DNA from: SXRF01 sp038043465
GTDB taxonomy: Bacteria > Pseudomonadota > Alphaproteobacteria > Rickettsiales > SXRF01
NCBI GenBank assembly: GCA_038043465.1
Contig: JBBTBX010000022.1
Span: forward strand, 1 to 38,793
Length of the DNA: 38,793 bases
Reading direction: 5' to 3'
The notes under the pieces: model-generated
Told to the model about the DNA's origin: nothing
The model's input: only the letters and a program-made list of their open reading frames with translations
Database searches by the model: none
Made by a program: the position numbers and the translations under genes
Shown here: positions 15,660-22,865 of the stretch, in pieces
Layout: every line of letters starts with the position of its first letter
Position numbering within the stretch: the first letter of the stretch is position 1

Positions 15660-17273
15660 ATGACCGATAGCGATTCAATGGAATATGACGTGGTTATAGT
15701 CGGGGCAGGGGCTGCTGGCTTGTCTGCTGCTATCCGCCTTAAGCAGGTTTCACCGGAAATAAGCGTTTGCGTGCTGGAAAAAGGCTCTGAGGTTGGGGCG
15801 CATATAATTTCTGGCTGTGTTCTTGAGCCTCGCGCCTTAAATGAGCTGATTCCTGACTGGAAGGAGAAGGGCGCACCGCTTAACACCTCAGTTACCAGCG
15901 ACAAATTCCTTTTCCTGACCAGAAATAAGGCTTTACCTTTGCCAACCCCGCCTTCCATGAATAATCATGGAAATTACATAATAAGCCTTGGTAATTTTTG
16001 TAAGTGGCTGGCGGTGCAGGCGGAAAATCTTGGCGTACAGATTTTTTCCGGATTTCCGGCTGCTGAATTACTCATGGAAAATGACAGGGTCGCTGGCGTT
16101 ATAACCGGTGAATTTGGCATTGGCAAAGACGGCAACAAAAAATCATCCTACCAAGCTGGAGTTACGATAAAAGGTAAATATACTTTGTTTGCTGAAGGTT
16201 GCCGTGGTTCGCTTTCGCAGAAGCTTATGGAAAAATTTAACCTGCGCGCGGAAAGCTCGCCACAGACATATGGCATTGGCATCAAGGAAATCTGGGAAGT
16301 GCTACCTGAAAAACATAAAACAGGTAGCGTAATCCATAGTGTTGGTTGGCCCATGTTGCTGGAAACTTATGGCGGTTCATTTCTTTATCATATGGATAAT
16401 AACAAGGTGGCGGTTGGATTCGTGGTGGGGCTTGATTATAAAAACCCATATATTGATCCATTCTCCGAATTCCAGAGATTCAAAACCCATCCTGCCATTT
16501 CTTCGGTATTTGCAGGAGGCAGGCGCATCAGCTATGGCGCACGCGCCTTGAATGAAGGTGGATTGCAGTCAATACCAAAGCTCACTTTTTCTGGCGGTGC
16601 TTTGATTGGTGATGCTGCTGGATTTCTAAATGTTCCCAAAATAAAAGGAACACACACCTCTATGAAATCGGCAATGCTGGCTGCTGAAGCGTTAGCTTCT
16701 GCCTTGGCAGGTGGAGGTGATATTGCTTTTGATGGTTATACCAAAGCTTTAAAAGAAAGTTGGGTGTATGAAGAGTTATATAAAGTAAGAAATATCAGAC
16801 CGGCTTTCCGCTTTGGCTTGCTTGCTGGGCTTTTATATGCCGCCTTGGATACATATATATTACGTGGCAAAGCACCTTGGACATTTAAAAATCATGCGGA
16901 TCACAAGCAACTCTGCGAAGCTAAGTTTTACCGGAAGATTGCTTATCCTAAACCGGATGGAAAAATTTCTTTCGACAAACTATCTTCAGTTTTTCTTTCT
17001 AGCACCAACCATGAAGAAGATCAGCCCTCGCATTTGACACTTAAAGATAACAACGTTCCGGTGAATATAAATCTGGCTCTATATGCTGCGCCTGAACAAC
17101 GTTATTGTCCGGCGGGAGTTTATGAGATTATAGAAGAGGCAGGTGCGCCCAAGCTGCAGATAAACGCGCAGAACTGTGTGCATTGTAAAACCTGCGACAT
17201 TAAAGACCCAACGCAGAATATTGTTTGGAAAACGCCGGAAGGTGGTGGTGGTCCTAATTACTCAGGGATGTAG
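15660..17273 (+). CDS. electron transfer flavoprotein-ubiquinone oxidoreductase
   Basis: The 537-residue protein begins with an FAD-binding Rossmann motif (VVIVGAGAAGLSAAIRL, about 11-27) followed by CVLEKGSEVGAHIISGCVLEP. It has the GDAAGFLNVPKIKGTHTSMK flavin/quinone-site segment near residue 320 and ends in a 4Fe-4S domain with Cys at 483, 506, 509 and 512 (YCPAG, NCVHCKTCDIKDP). This is the full ETF-QO layout, close in length to mitochondrial and alphaproteobacterial enzymes. It passes electrons from reduced ETF, fed by fatty-acid and amino-acid dehydrogenases, to ubiquinone at the inner membrane. The ETF genes are not in this window. A structured repeat (copy B) begins 39 bases after its stop. 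Confidence 0.95.
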   Translation: MTDSDSMEYDVVIVGAGAAGLSAAIRLKQVSPEISVCVLEKGSEVGAHIISGCVLEPRALNELIPDWKEKGAPLNTSVTSDKFLFLTRNKALPLPTPPSMNNHGNYIISLGNFCKWLAVQAENLGVQIFSGFPAAELLMENDRVAGVITGEFGIGKDGNKKSSYQAGVTIKGKYTLFAEGCRGSLSQKLMEKFNLRAESSPQTYGIGIKEIWEVLPEKHKTGSVIHSVGWPMLLETYGGSFLYHMDNNKVAVGFVVGLDYKNPYIDPFSEFQRFKTHPAISSVFAGGRRISYGARALNEGGLQSIPKLTFSGGALIGDAAGFLNVPKIKGTHTSMKSAMLAAEALASALAGGGDIAFDGYTKALKESWVYEELYKVRNIRPAFRFGLLAGLLYAALDTYILRGKAPWTFKNHADHKQLCEAKFYRKIAYPKPDGKISFDKLSSVFLSSTNHEEDQPSHLTLKDNNVPVNINLALYAAPEQRYCPAGVYEIIEEAGAPKLQINAQNCVHCKTCDIKDPTQNIVWKTPEGGGGPNYSGM

Positions 17274-17311
17274 ATGCCTTTTCACAATGCCGAGCATGTG
17301 CTTTGATACTT

Positions 17312-17424
17312 ATACTCATTCCAACTGAAGAGTTGGGATGGGTATGTGAAAATCGAGACCGAAAGTCCGATTTTCCGCCGCGTAGCGGGCGTACTCACTT
17401 CAAGAATTCCCAATTCTTGAAGTG
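17312..17424 (+). repeat. structured intergenic element, copy B
   Basis: Hairpin 1 (17312-17345) has 15-base arms with two G-U wobbles that pair only in plus-sense RNA. The core hairpin (17348-17375) is GAAAATCG-a-GAC-CGAAA-GTC-CGATTTTC. The small hairpin (17376-17391) is CGC-CGC-GTA-GCG-g-GCG. A fourth palindrome (17396-17424) has 13-base perfect arms CACTTCAAGAATT/AATTCTTGAAGTG around CCC. It lies in the 270-base gap between ETF-QO and the pseudopilin; I see no gene in that gap. Confidence 0.85.
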
Positions 17425-17543
17425 CAAAAGGTATAGTTCGGAATTTTATTGTTTTTTTTAAGATTTATGACTAAAATTACAGACTATTTTGCAATAACAC
17501 AAGGTATCTAAATGTTGCCTTCCTCCTACAAAACCAATAACGG

Positions 17544-18332
17544 TTGGTTCATGGCAGTCGCGTGAGTCAGAAACACATATCAGTTACTTCCAAATGTCTG
17601 GGGCATAGGGCTGCTTTCACTCTCGTAGAGTTAAGTATAGTTTTGGTTGTTATAGGCTTGATTGTTGGCGGTATTCTAATGGGAAAAACTCTTATACAAC
17701 AGGCTGAAATTAGAGCCGCCGCTTCACAGCTTCAGAAAATGGAAACTTCCTACAATGCTTTTCGCCTTAAATATAACTGTATCGTTGGGGACTGTGCGAA
17801 TGCGACAGATTTTTTTGGGATAGATTATGTAGTGGCTTCAGGAAGTTGCACTTTGCCGAATGGTAGGGGTAATGGAAATAACAACGGGTTAATTGATAAT
17901 GGTGGTGCTGCTGGTTGGTTTTGTGAAAGTATGCAGGGAGCAAAAAGTCTTGAATTGTCTAACTTGCTACCAACTTCAATTGTTACTCCATGCTGGTCAA
18001 ACTCATCTATTTTTAAAGGAGTAAATGATGGGTGCGCTTATTTCTATAATGATGATTTGAATGGAAGTGTAACTCTGATAAAGCAGAATACTATATCTTG
18101 GTTCACTATAGCTGGAGGTGGATATACAGGACCAACTCTAAGCCCTGTACAAGCCCGCCTGATAGATGAAAAAATAGACAATGGAACACCAACTACGGGG
18201 AAATTTAGAGGCTTAGATGCTGCTAATAAATCTAGTGGGACTTCTACAATAGTCGTCAATTCCTGCGTAACCTCAGGAGTCTATAACCTGAACGAAGACT
18301 ACACATGTCGGGCGTTGTATTATTTTAAATAG
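17544..18332 (+). CDS. class III prepilin / type II-IV pseudopilin-like protein, Cys-rich
   Basis: The 262-residue protein has a prepilin signal: GHRA at 21-24, then FTLVELSIVLVVIGLIVGGI (25-44), with the conserved Glu at mature position 5 (Glu29). Prepilin peptidase would cut between Ala24 and Phe25; Gly is usual at -1, so Ala is a slight oddity. The globular part has eight Cys, enough for four disulfides, and a Gly/Asn-rich loop (PNGRGNGNNNGLIDNGG). The start is unsure: TTG 17544 or GTG 17562, neither with a good ribosome binding site. No assembly ATPase, secretin or peptidase gene is near, so it depends on machinery encoded elsewhere. It could be a minor pilin or a secretion pseudopilin. 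Confidence 0.85.
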   Translation: MVHGSRVSQKHISVTSKCLGHRAAFTLVELSIVLVVIGLIVGGILMGKTLIQQAEIRAAASQLQKMETSYNAFRLKYNCIVGDCANATDFFGIDYVVASGSCTLPNGRGNGNNNGLIDNGGAAGWFCESMQGAKSLELSNLLPTSIVTPCWSNSSIFKGVNDGCAYFYNDDLNGSVTLIKQNTISWFTIAGGGYTGPTLSPVQARLIDEKIDNGTPTTGKFRGLDAANKSSGTSTIVVNSCVTSGVYNLNEDYTCRALYYFK

Positions 18333-18361
18333 CCCTCATAGCTATAGTTCTGGAGAAAATA

Positions 18362-18559
18362 CTAAATGTTCTTATAAGGTATTGGAAGACCAGTTACCTT
18401 GTTTAAGGCAAGTGTACCATCTTCAAATGCTGCCGCTATGTAACGACCAACGCCACTTTTGATAAAAAGTACGGGTTTTACGGTTTTTCCATTGTGTTTG
18501 CGCAGTGCTGTTACCTTACCACGCGATTCCGGGTTATTCTTACTGACTTTACCGCTCAT
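18362..18559 (-). CDS. conserved-looking small basic protein of unknown function
   Basis: The 65-residue protein (MSGKVSKNNPESRGKVTALR...) is basic at the N-terminus and has a central LFIKSGVGRYIAAAFEDG and a C-terminal TGLPIPYKNI, with no signal peptide or membrane segment. GAGAG lies about 8 bases upstream of the ATG, which with its normal codon use argues for a real gene. It stands alone, convergent with the pseudopilin (29 bases apart) and divergent from the TPR gene. I do not recognise the family; the basic, strand-rich pattern could suit a nucleic-acid or ribosome-binding role, but this is a guess. Confidence 0.6.
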   Translation of the reverse strand: MSGKVSKNNPESRGKVTALRKHNGKTVKPVLFIKSGVGRYIAAAFEDGTLALNKVTGLPIPYKNI

Positions 18560-18643
18560 AAAATACTCTCTTTCGTATCAAAATAGTGTTTTAAATTAGG
18601 TGGGGATTCTAGTAATATACGCAAAAGGTGCAAGTGTTTTTAT

Positions 18644-18669
18644 TGCGTAAATATATTTGCTGCGTAAAT
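18644..18669. repeat. direct repeat TGCGTAAAT upstream of the TPR gene
   Basis: TGCGTAAAT occurs at 18644-18652 and again at 18661-18669, 17 bases apart start to start, 33 bases before the TPR gene. A related inverted TACGCAAA lies at about 18618-18625. It may be a regulator site; no regulator is suggested by the sequence. Confidence 0.35.
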
Positions 18670-18701
18670 CAAGCCCTATTTTGAGGTAAAAATACATTAA
18701 T

Positions 18702-20534
18702 ATGTTGAAAAATAAATCATTATTGGCGGTATTAATATTTGCCGCAGTTGCTTCGGTTGGGAATGGATATGTGGCATTTGCTGAAAATGATACTTCCAGT
18801 ATTGCTCTAAACGATGATCCGCAGGAAAAAAAGGTAGAAACTCAAACTCTGGAAAACAGCGATAATGAGCCCAGTGAAGTTGGTGTTTCTGGCAGTTATT
18901 TATCAAGCCTATTCTCGCGTTCCAATGGCGATATTGAAAGTGCTATAAAATCCCTGAAGACAGTTTACCATAAAAACCCGCAGGATACGGATGTTGCTAA
19001 TCAGTTGATGGGGCTTTATTTGCTGGCTGGACATATAGATAAGGCTATGGAAATTGCCACACATGTTTATAAAAATAATAATAATAAAGATCCAATCTCT
19101 GCCTTGATGCTTAGTTTGAAGTCTATAAAAAATAATGATGTAGACGGAGCTGCCCGTATCTTGGACAAATTATCGGAGGAAGAGAGTGGGCAGCTATGGC
19201 TTCCTCTTATTTCCGCATGGTTGGATATTGAAAAGAATCAACTGAAAAAACCGTTGATGATGGAAGAATTAAGTGCTGAAGTTGGCAGGGCTGCCCCTGT
19301 TGTCAGCTATCATCTGGCACTTATCAATGCGCAAGCTGGCTTTACCAAAGCAGCGATAGAGAATTTTAAATATTCTGTGGAAGACCAGTCTAATCCACCA
19401 GCGCGGGTTATGGATAGGTTAAAGAAATTCTATGCAAAGAATAATTCTCCTGAAGGGCTAAAGCCTATTGTTACAAAATATCGTGAACCAGAAGGTAATC
19501 TACCGGAAATGAATCTGGAAGAAATTAATAACATGCAGGCTGGGGCTGCTGAAATTCTTCTTACCATGGGTTCTTTGATGCTGGCGGCGGATGTTACTCA
19601 GGATGCTACTTTATATCTGCAATTGGCTCTTTATTTAAAACCGGAGATGGATGTTGCCATAGTTACTTTGGCACAGGCTTACAGTGAGCTTCAGCAATAT
19701 GGCATAGCTAATGAATTGCTTGCTAAAATCCAAGCAAATAATCCGCTATATAATGATGCTCAGCTCTATATCGCTATAAATCTTGGACGTTTGCATAAAA
19801 TTGAGGAGTCTGTTGCTAAGCTTGATAGTTTAATATCAGCGTTTCCAAATAATACGGATGCTTATATAGCAAAGGGTGATTTGCTCAGGACGCAGGAAAA
19901 TTATGCTGATGCTATCAAGGTTTATGATGCAGCTCTTGGAGTTGTAAAGGAAAAGAAAGCGCGGCATTGGCCAATATATTTTGCTCTTGGTATCTGTTAT
20001 GACAAGATAGGAAATTGGGTCGAGGCCGAAAACAAGCTACGATATTCTATGAAATTAAGTCCTGACCAGCCCGATGTTTTGAATTATCTTGGCTATAGTT
20101 TTTTAATACGCGGTGAGAATTTTGCCGAAGCCCGCATGCTGATTGAAAAGGCAATAGCTAAACGCCCTTCCGACCCGCAGATTATGGATAGTATGGGGTT
20201 GGCGTTGTATCTGGCTGGGGATTACAAACAGGCGGCTATGTATCTGGAAAGAGCGGTTTCCTTGCTTCCTGCCGATGTTACGGTTAATGAACATCTGGGC
20301 GATTTATACTGGCGGATGGGACGTAAGAATGAAGCAAGATTCCAGTGGGACAGATCACTAACTTATAGCAAGGAAGATTCTGTTATTCAGGAAATTAAAG
20401 AAAAAATAAAATATGGTCTGCCTGAGAAAACCATAGCAGTCACAGATAAAAATCAGATAAATGTCATAAAAAAAACAAATATTGTAGAAAAACAGGATAA
20501 TGTAGATCCTGCAAATGCTACGGTTACTGAATAA
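18702..20534 (+). CDS. exported tetratricopeptide-repeat protein
   Basis: The 610-residue protein has an N-terminal signal peptide (MLKNKSLLAVLIFAAVASVG..., cut near AFA at about 27) and a chain of TPR repeats over most of its length, clear at about 75-125 and from 340 to 560 (for example YADAIKVYDAALGVV, FAEARMLIEKAIAKRPSDP and YKQAAMYLERAVSLLP). The C-terminal 40 residues are Lys/Asn-rich. A TPR protein directly before ispE is a recurring alphaproteobacterial arrangement. TPRs are protein-binding scaffolds; a periplasmic or outer-membrane-associated role is inferred from the signal. Its end overlaps the annotated ispE start by 20 bases. The specific function is unknown. Confidence 0.87.
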   Translation: MLKNKSLLAVLIFAAVASVGNGYVAFAENDTSSIALNDDPQEKKVETQTLENSDNEPSEVGVSGSYLSSLFSRSNGDIESAIKSLKTVYHKNPQDTDVANQLMGLYLLAGHIDKAMEIATHVYKNNNNKDPISALMLSLKSIKNNDVDGAARILDKLSEEESGQLWLPLISAWLDIEKNQLKKPLMMEELSAEVGRAAPVVSYHLALINAQAGFTKAAIENFKYSVEDQSNPPARVMDRLKKFYAKNNSPEGLKPIVTKYREPEGNLPEMNLEEINNMQAGAAEILLTMGSLMLAADVTQDATLYLQLALYLKPEMDVAIVTLAQAYSELQQYGIANELLAKIQANNPLYNDAQLYIAINLGRLHKIEESVAKLDSLISAFPNNTDAYIAKGDLLRTQENYADAIKVYDAALGVVKEKKARHWPIYFALGICYDKIGNWVEAENKLRYSMKLSPDQPDVLNYLGYSFLIRGENFAEARMLIEKAIAKRPSDPQIMDSMGLALYLAGDYKQAAMYLERAVSLLPADVTVNEHLGDLYWRMGRKNEARFQWDRSLTYSKEDSVIQEIKEKIKYGLPEKTIAVTDKNQINVIKKTNIVEKQDNVDPANATVTE

Positions 20535-21414
20535 CGTGCAGTCTTTGTTAAAACATGCTTCGGCAAAAATAAATTTATTTCTGCGTGTGGTTGGCAGACG
20601 TAATGATGGGTATCATTTACTCGAAAGTCTTGTGGTTTTCACTGAATATGGCGATGAAATTTTTGTTCAGGAAGATGATGAATTGTATCTTGAAGTTCGT
20701 GGTGAATTTGCAAGCGGGCTTTCCGGTTTTTCAAAAGAAAATAATCTGGTGTGGAAAGCGGCAACTGCACTTAAAGATTATGCACTGAAAGCTAATGGCA
20801 GAAATTGTGGCGCGAAAATTATCCTGACCAAAAATTTACCCATAGCTTCAGGAATAGGTGGTGGTTCAGCTGATGCTGCTGCAACGATTCATGCCTTATG
20901 TGAGTTATGGAATATAGATATTCCACATGAAGATTTACTCGAAATTTCCTTGAAACTGGGAAGTGATGTTCCAGTTTGCTTACAAGGAAAACCAGCTTTA
21001 ATGCGTGGTATTGGCGAGGACATAACGGAGATTGAACTGTTACACAAACCATATATGGTGTTGGTGAATCCCAATATTCCGCTTGCAACTGCAGAAGTGT
21101 TCCGTGATTTTGCTAAATCTTATGACTCTTCGTCACATAACATAAAAAATTCAGATATAGTCAGTATTGATAATATTATAAGAGAAAAATACTATGTTAA
21201 TGATCTGGAGAATGCGGCAGTTGGCAGACTTCCTGTTATTGGTGAAATAATAAAATCGCTAAGAAGCACGGATGGATGTTTATTGGCAGGAATGTCGGGC
21301 AGTGGCGCAACCTGTTTTGCCTTATATCATGAGAAAAAATATGCAGATAAGGCTGCTGAAGATTTGCAGAAAATATATAAAAACGCATGGTGCGTTAGTA
21401 CGCGTATAAAATAA
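20515..21414 (+). CDS. ispE: 4-diphosphocytidyl-2-C-methyl-D-erythritol kinase
   Basis: This GHMP-family kinase phosphorylates CDP-methylerythritol in the MEP pathway of isoprenoid synthesis. Seen in 299 residues: SAKINLFLRVVGRRNDGYH (16-34) with catalytic Lys18, the ATP-binding glycine loop LPIASGIGGGSADAAAT (108-124), GSDVPVCLQGKPALMRGIGE with Asp151, and GMSGSGATCFALY near residue 262. The start is uncertain: ATG 20515 overlaps the TPR gene by 20 bases, while GTG 20536 follows its stop by one base; neither has a clear ribosome binding site, so coupling to the TPR gene is likely. Structured repeat copy C begins four bases after the stop. Confidence 0.94.
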   Translation: MLRLLNNVQSLLKHASAKINLFLRVVGRRNDGYHLLESLVVFTEYGDEIFVQEDDELYLEVRGEFASGLSGFSKENNLVWKAATALKDYALKANGRNCGAKIILTKNLPIASGIGGGSADAAATIHALCELWNIDIPHEDLLEISLKLGSDVPVCLQGKPALMRGIGEDITEIELLHKPYMVLVNPNIPLATAEVFRDFAKSYDSSSHNIKNSDIVSIDNIIREKYYVNDLENAAVGRLPVIGEIIKSLRSTDGCLLAGMSGSGATCFALYHEKKYADKAAEDLQKIYKNAWCVSTRIK

Positions 21415-21418
21415 CTAT

Positions 21419-21496
21419 CTCATTCTGTATAATAATTATACAGAATGAGTATGAAAATCGAGTCCGAAAGACCGATTTTCCGCTGCGAAGCGAGCG
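21419..21496 (+). repeat. structured intergenic element, copy C
   Basis: Hairpin 1 (21419-21449) has 13-base perfect arms CTCATTCTGTATA/TATACAGAATGAG. The core hairpin (21453-21480) is GAAAATCG-a-GTC-CGAAA-GAC-CGATTTTC, the same as copy B but with the central A-T pair flipped to T-A. The small hairpin (21481-21496) is CGC-TGC-GAA-GCG-a-GCG with one U-G wobble. A full fourth palindrome is missing. The element starts four bases after the ispE stop and ends 37 bases before the next gene. Confidence 0.85.
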
Positions 21497-21533
21497 TATC
21501 TTAAAATAATAACTATAGATAAATGGTTGGCTT

Positions 21534-21932
21534 ATGGCAAAACACAATAAATTACGTTATCAGGTAAAAGAAAAAACAAAAGTAACTATCATTTTGACTG
21601 GGGTGGTTTTTTTGCAATATGTTGATGATGAAGAAGCACTGCAGGCAAAAAAAGGTGACTTGTTGGTTTATCCCTATGATGAAGCGTTGAATACCACGCG
21701 TCAGGGAGAATATGAAGCTACAGGTTTTTCTGGATATTTCAAAGTGGACGTTGCTGATGGAAAAACATGGCAGCCGCTGCTTCTCGGTGAAATTTTTAAA
21801 AATAATGAGCAGTATTTTTCTAAAACCGAACGTCCGATTGATACTTATAATTTATGCGCGGAAACTTTACGCGATCTTGCCGGTTCAACAATTGTCCGCA
21901 CTTATCGTGAGCATTATGAGCTTGATGTTTAG
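21534..21932 (+). CDS. hypothetical protein of 132 residues flanked by two structured repeats
   Basis: I do not recognise this protein. It has no signal peptide or membrane helix; residues 1-30 are basic with a short hydrophobic strand (TIILTGVVFLQYV) and the rest is acidic and aromatic-rich, with KGDLLVYPYDEALNTT in the middle and a helical end (YNLCAETLRDLAGSTIVRTY). GGTTGG lies a few bases before the ATG. Base use looks like its neighbours, so a real gene is likely. It is bracketed by repeat copies C (ending at 21496) and D (starting 2 bases after its stop), both in its own orientation. It converges on thiD. Confidence 0.7.
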   Translation: MAKHNKLRYQVKEKTKVTIILTGVVFLQYVDDEEALQAKKGDLLVYPYDEALNTTRQGEYEATGFSGYFKVDVADGKTWQPLLLGEIFKNNEQYFSKTERPIDTYNLCAETLRDLAGSTIVRTYREHYELDV

Positions 21933-21934
21933 AT

Positions 21935-22048
21935 ATAGTTGATTAAGCATGTAATTGCTTAATCAACTATGAAAATCGCAAGCCGAAAGCGCGATTTTTC
22001 GCGCCGTAGGCAGCGTCAGAATGATGCAATCATTTTGTTAGTTAACTA
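21935..22048 (+). repeat. structured intergenic element, copy D
   Basis: Hairpin 1 (21935-21970) has 15-base perfect arms ATAGTTGATTAAGCA/TGCTTAATCAACTAT. The core hairpin spans 21971-22000 (GAAAATCGC-aa-GC-CGAAA-GC-GCGATTTTTC). The small hairpin (22000-22015) is CGC-GCC-GTA-GGC-a-GCG, fully paired. AATGATGCAATCATT (22020-22034) and TAGTTAACTA (22039-22048) follow. It starts 2 bases after the stop of the 132-residue gene, and its far end carries the stop codon and last codons of thiD on the opposite strand. Confidence 0.87.
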
Positions 22049-22865
22049 TAATATACTCTTTCACCGTATGACCATGATTTAGTGGTCCGTGTCCATTTCC
22101 AATATCGGGCGCGGTTTTTATTGCTTCCAACACATATTTCCTTGCTCGGGTTACAGCATCAATAAGCCTCATTTTTTGTGCTATTCCTGTAGCTATTGCC
22201 GATGCCAGCGCGCAACCTGTTCCATGAGTATTTTTGCTACCCACGCGTGGTTGTTCAAAAACAGTTTCACCATCTGCAGTGAGCAGTAAATCAGTGACGA
22301 TTTCACCTTCAAGATGCCCGCCTTTCAGCAATACTGATTTACAGCCAAGAGAAAGGATTTTTTTAGCAGCATTGCGCATGTCATCCACATTTTTAATAGT
22401 TATCCCCGATAAATATTCTGCTTCGGGAATATTGGGAGTTATTATTTCCGCTCTCGGAATAAGATGAGTCTTTAAGGTAGCAAGAGCTTTTTGTTCAAGC
22501 AGTGCAGCTCCTCCCTTGGCAAACATAACTGGATCAAGCACTAGTGGAATATGCGGATATTCTGATATTATATCCGCAATGGCGTGAATTACACTTTCTT
22601 TGCTTAGCATTCCAGTTTTAAGTACATCCGCTCCTATATCATCCAGCACCAGCTTTATTTGCTGGATAATAAATTCTTCGGGAACGTCATGGATTCCAAA
22701 TACGCCAAGCGTATTTTGTGCGGTGAGTGCTGTGATTGCTGTTGCTGCGTATCCGCCAAGGCAGGTGACGGTTTTAATATCGCCCTGAACGCCCGCACCG
22801 CCGCCAGAGTCAGAGCCAGCTATGATTAGGACGCGAGCATCTGGGTTTTGTTTACTTCCTGACAT
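22038..22865 (-). CDS. thiD: hydroxymethylpyrimidine/phosphomethylpyrimidine kinase
   Basis: The 275-residue ribokinase-fold enzyme makes HMP-pyrophosphate for thiamine synthesis by two phosphorylations. Seen: VLIIAGSDSGGGAGVQGDIK (12-31), the substrate-binding start of ThiD; GYAATAITALTAQN; VLDPVMFAKGG; ITPNIPEAEYL; and the anion-hole motif HGTGCALASAIATG near residue 213. No other thiamine gene is nearby. Its ATG lies 40 bases inside the end of glmM and has no evident ribosome binding site, so it is probably coupled. The final codons and stop come from the TAGTTAACTA end of repeat copy D, so the C-terminal tail (EYIIVN) may be altered from the ancestral one. Confidence 0.94.
   Translation of the reverse strand: MSGSKQNPDARVLIIAGSDSGGGAGVQGDIKTVTCLGGYAATAITALTAQNTLGVFGIHDVPEEFIIQQIKLVLDDIGADVLKTGMLSKESVIHAIADIISEYPHIPLVLDPVMFAKGGAALLEQKALATLKTHLIPRAEIITPNIPEAEYLSGITIKNVDDMRNAAKKILSLGCKSVLLKGGHLEGEIVTDLLLTADGETVFEQPRVGSKNTHGTGCALASAIATGIAQKMRLIDAVTRARKYVLEAIKTAPDIGNGHGPLNHGHTVKEYIIVN

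Noticed and set aside
17274..17543. Possible tRNA or known small RNA in the ETF-QO to pseudopilin gap.
   Set aside because: No T-loop GTTCRANYC or acceptor stem; the structure present is explained by element copy B.
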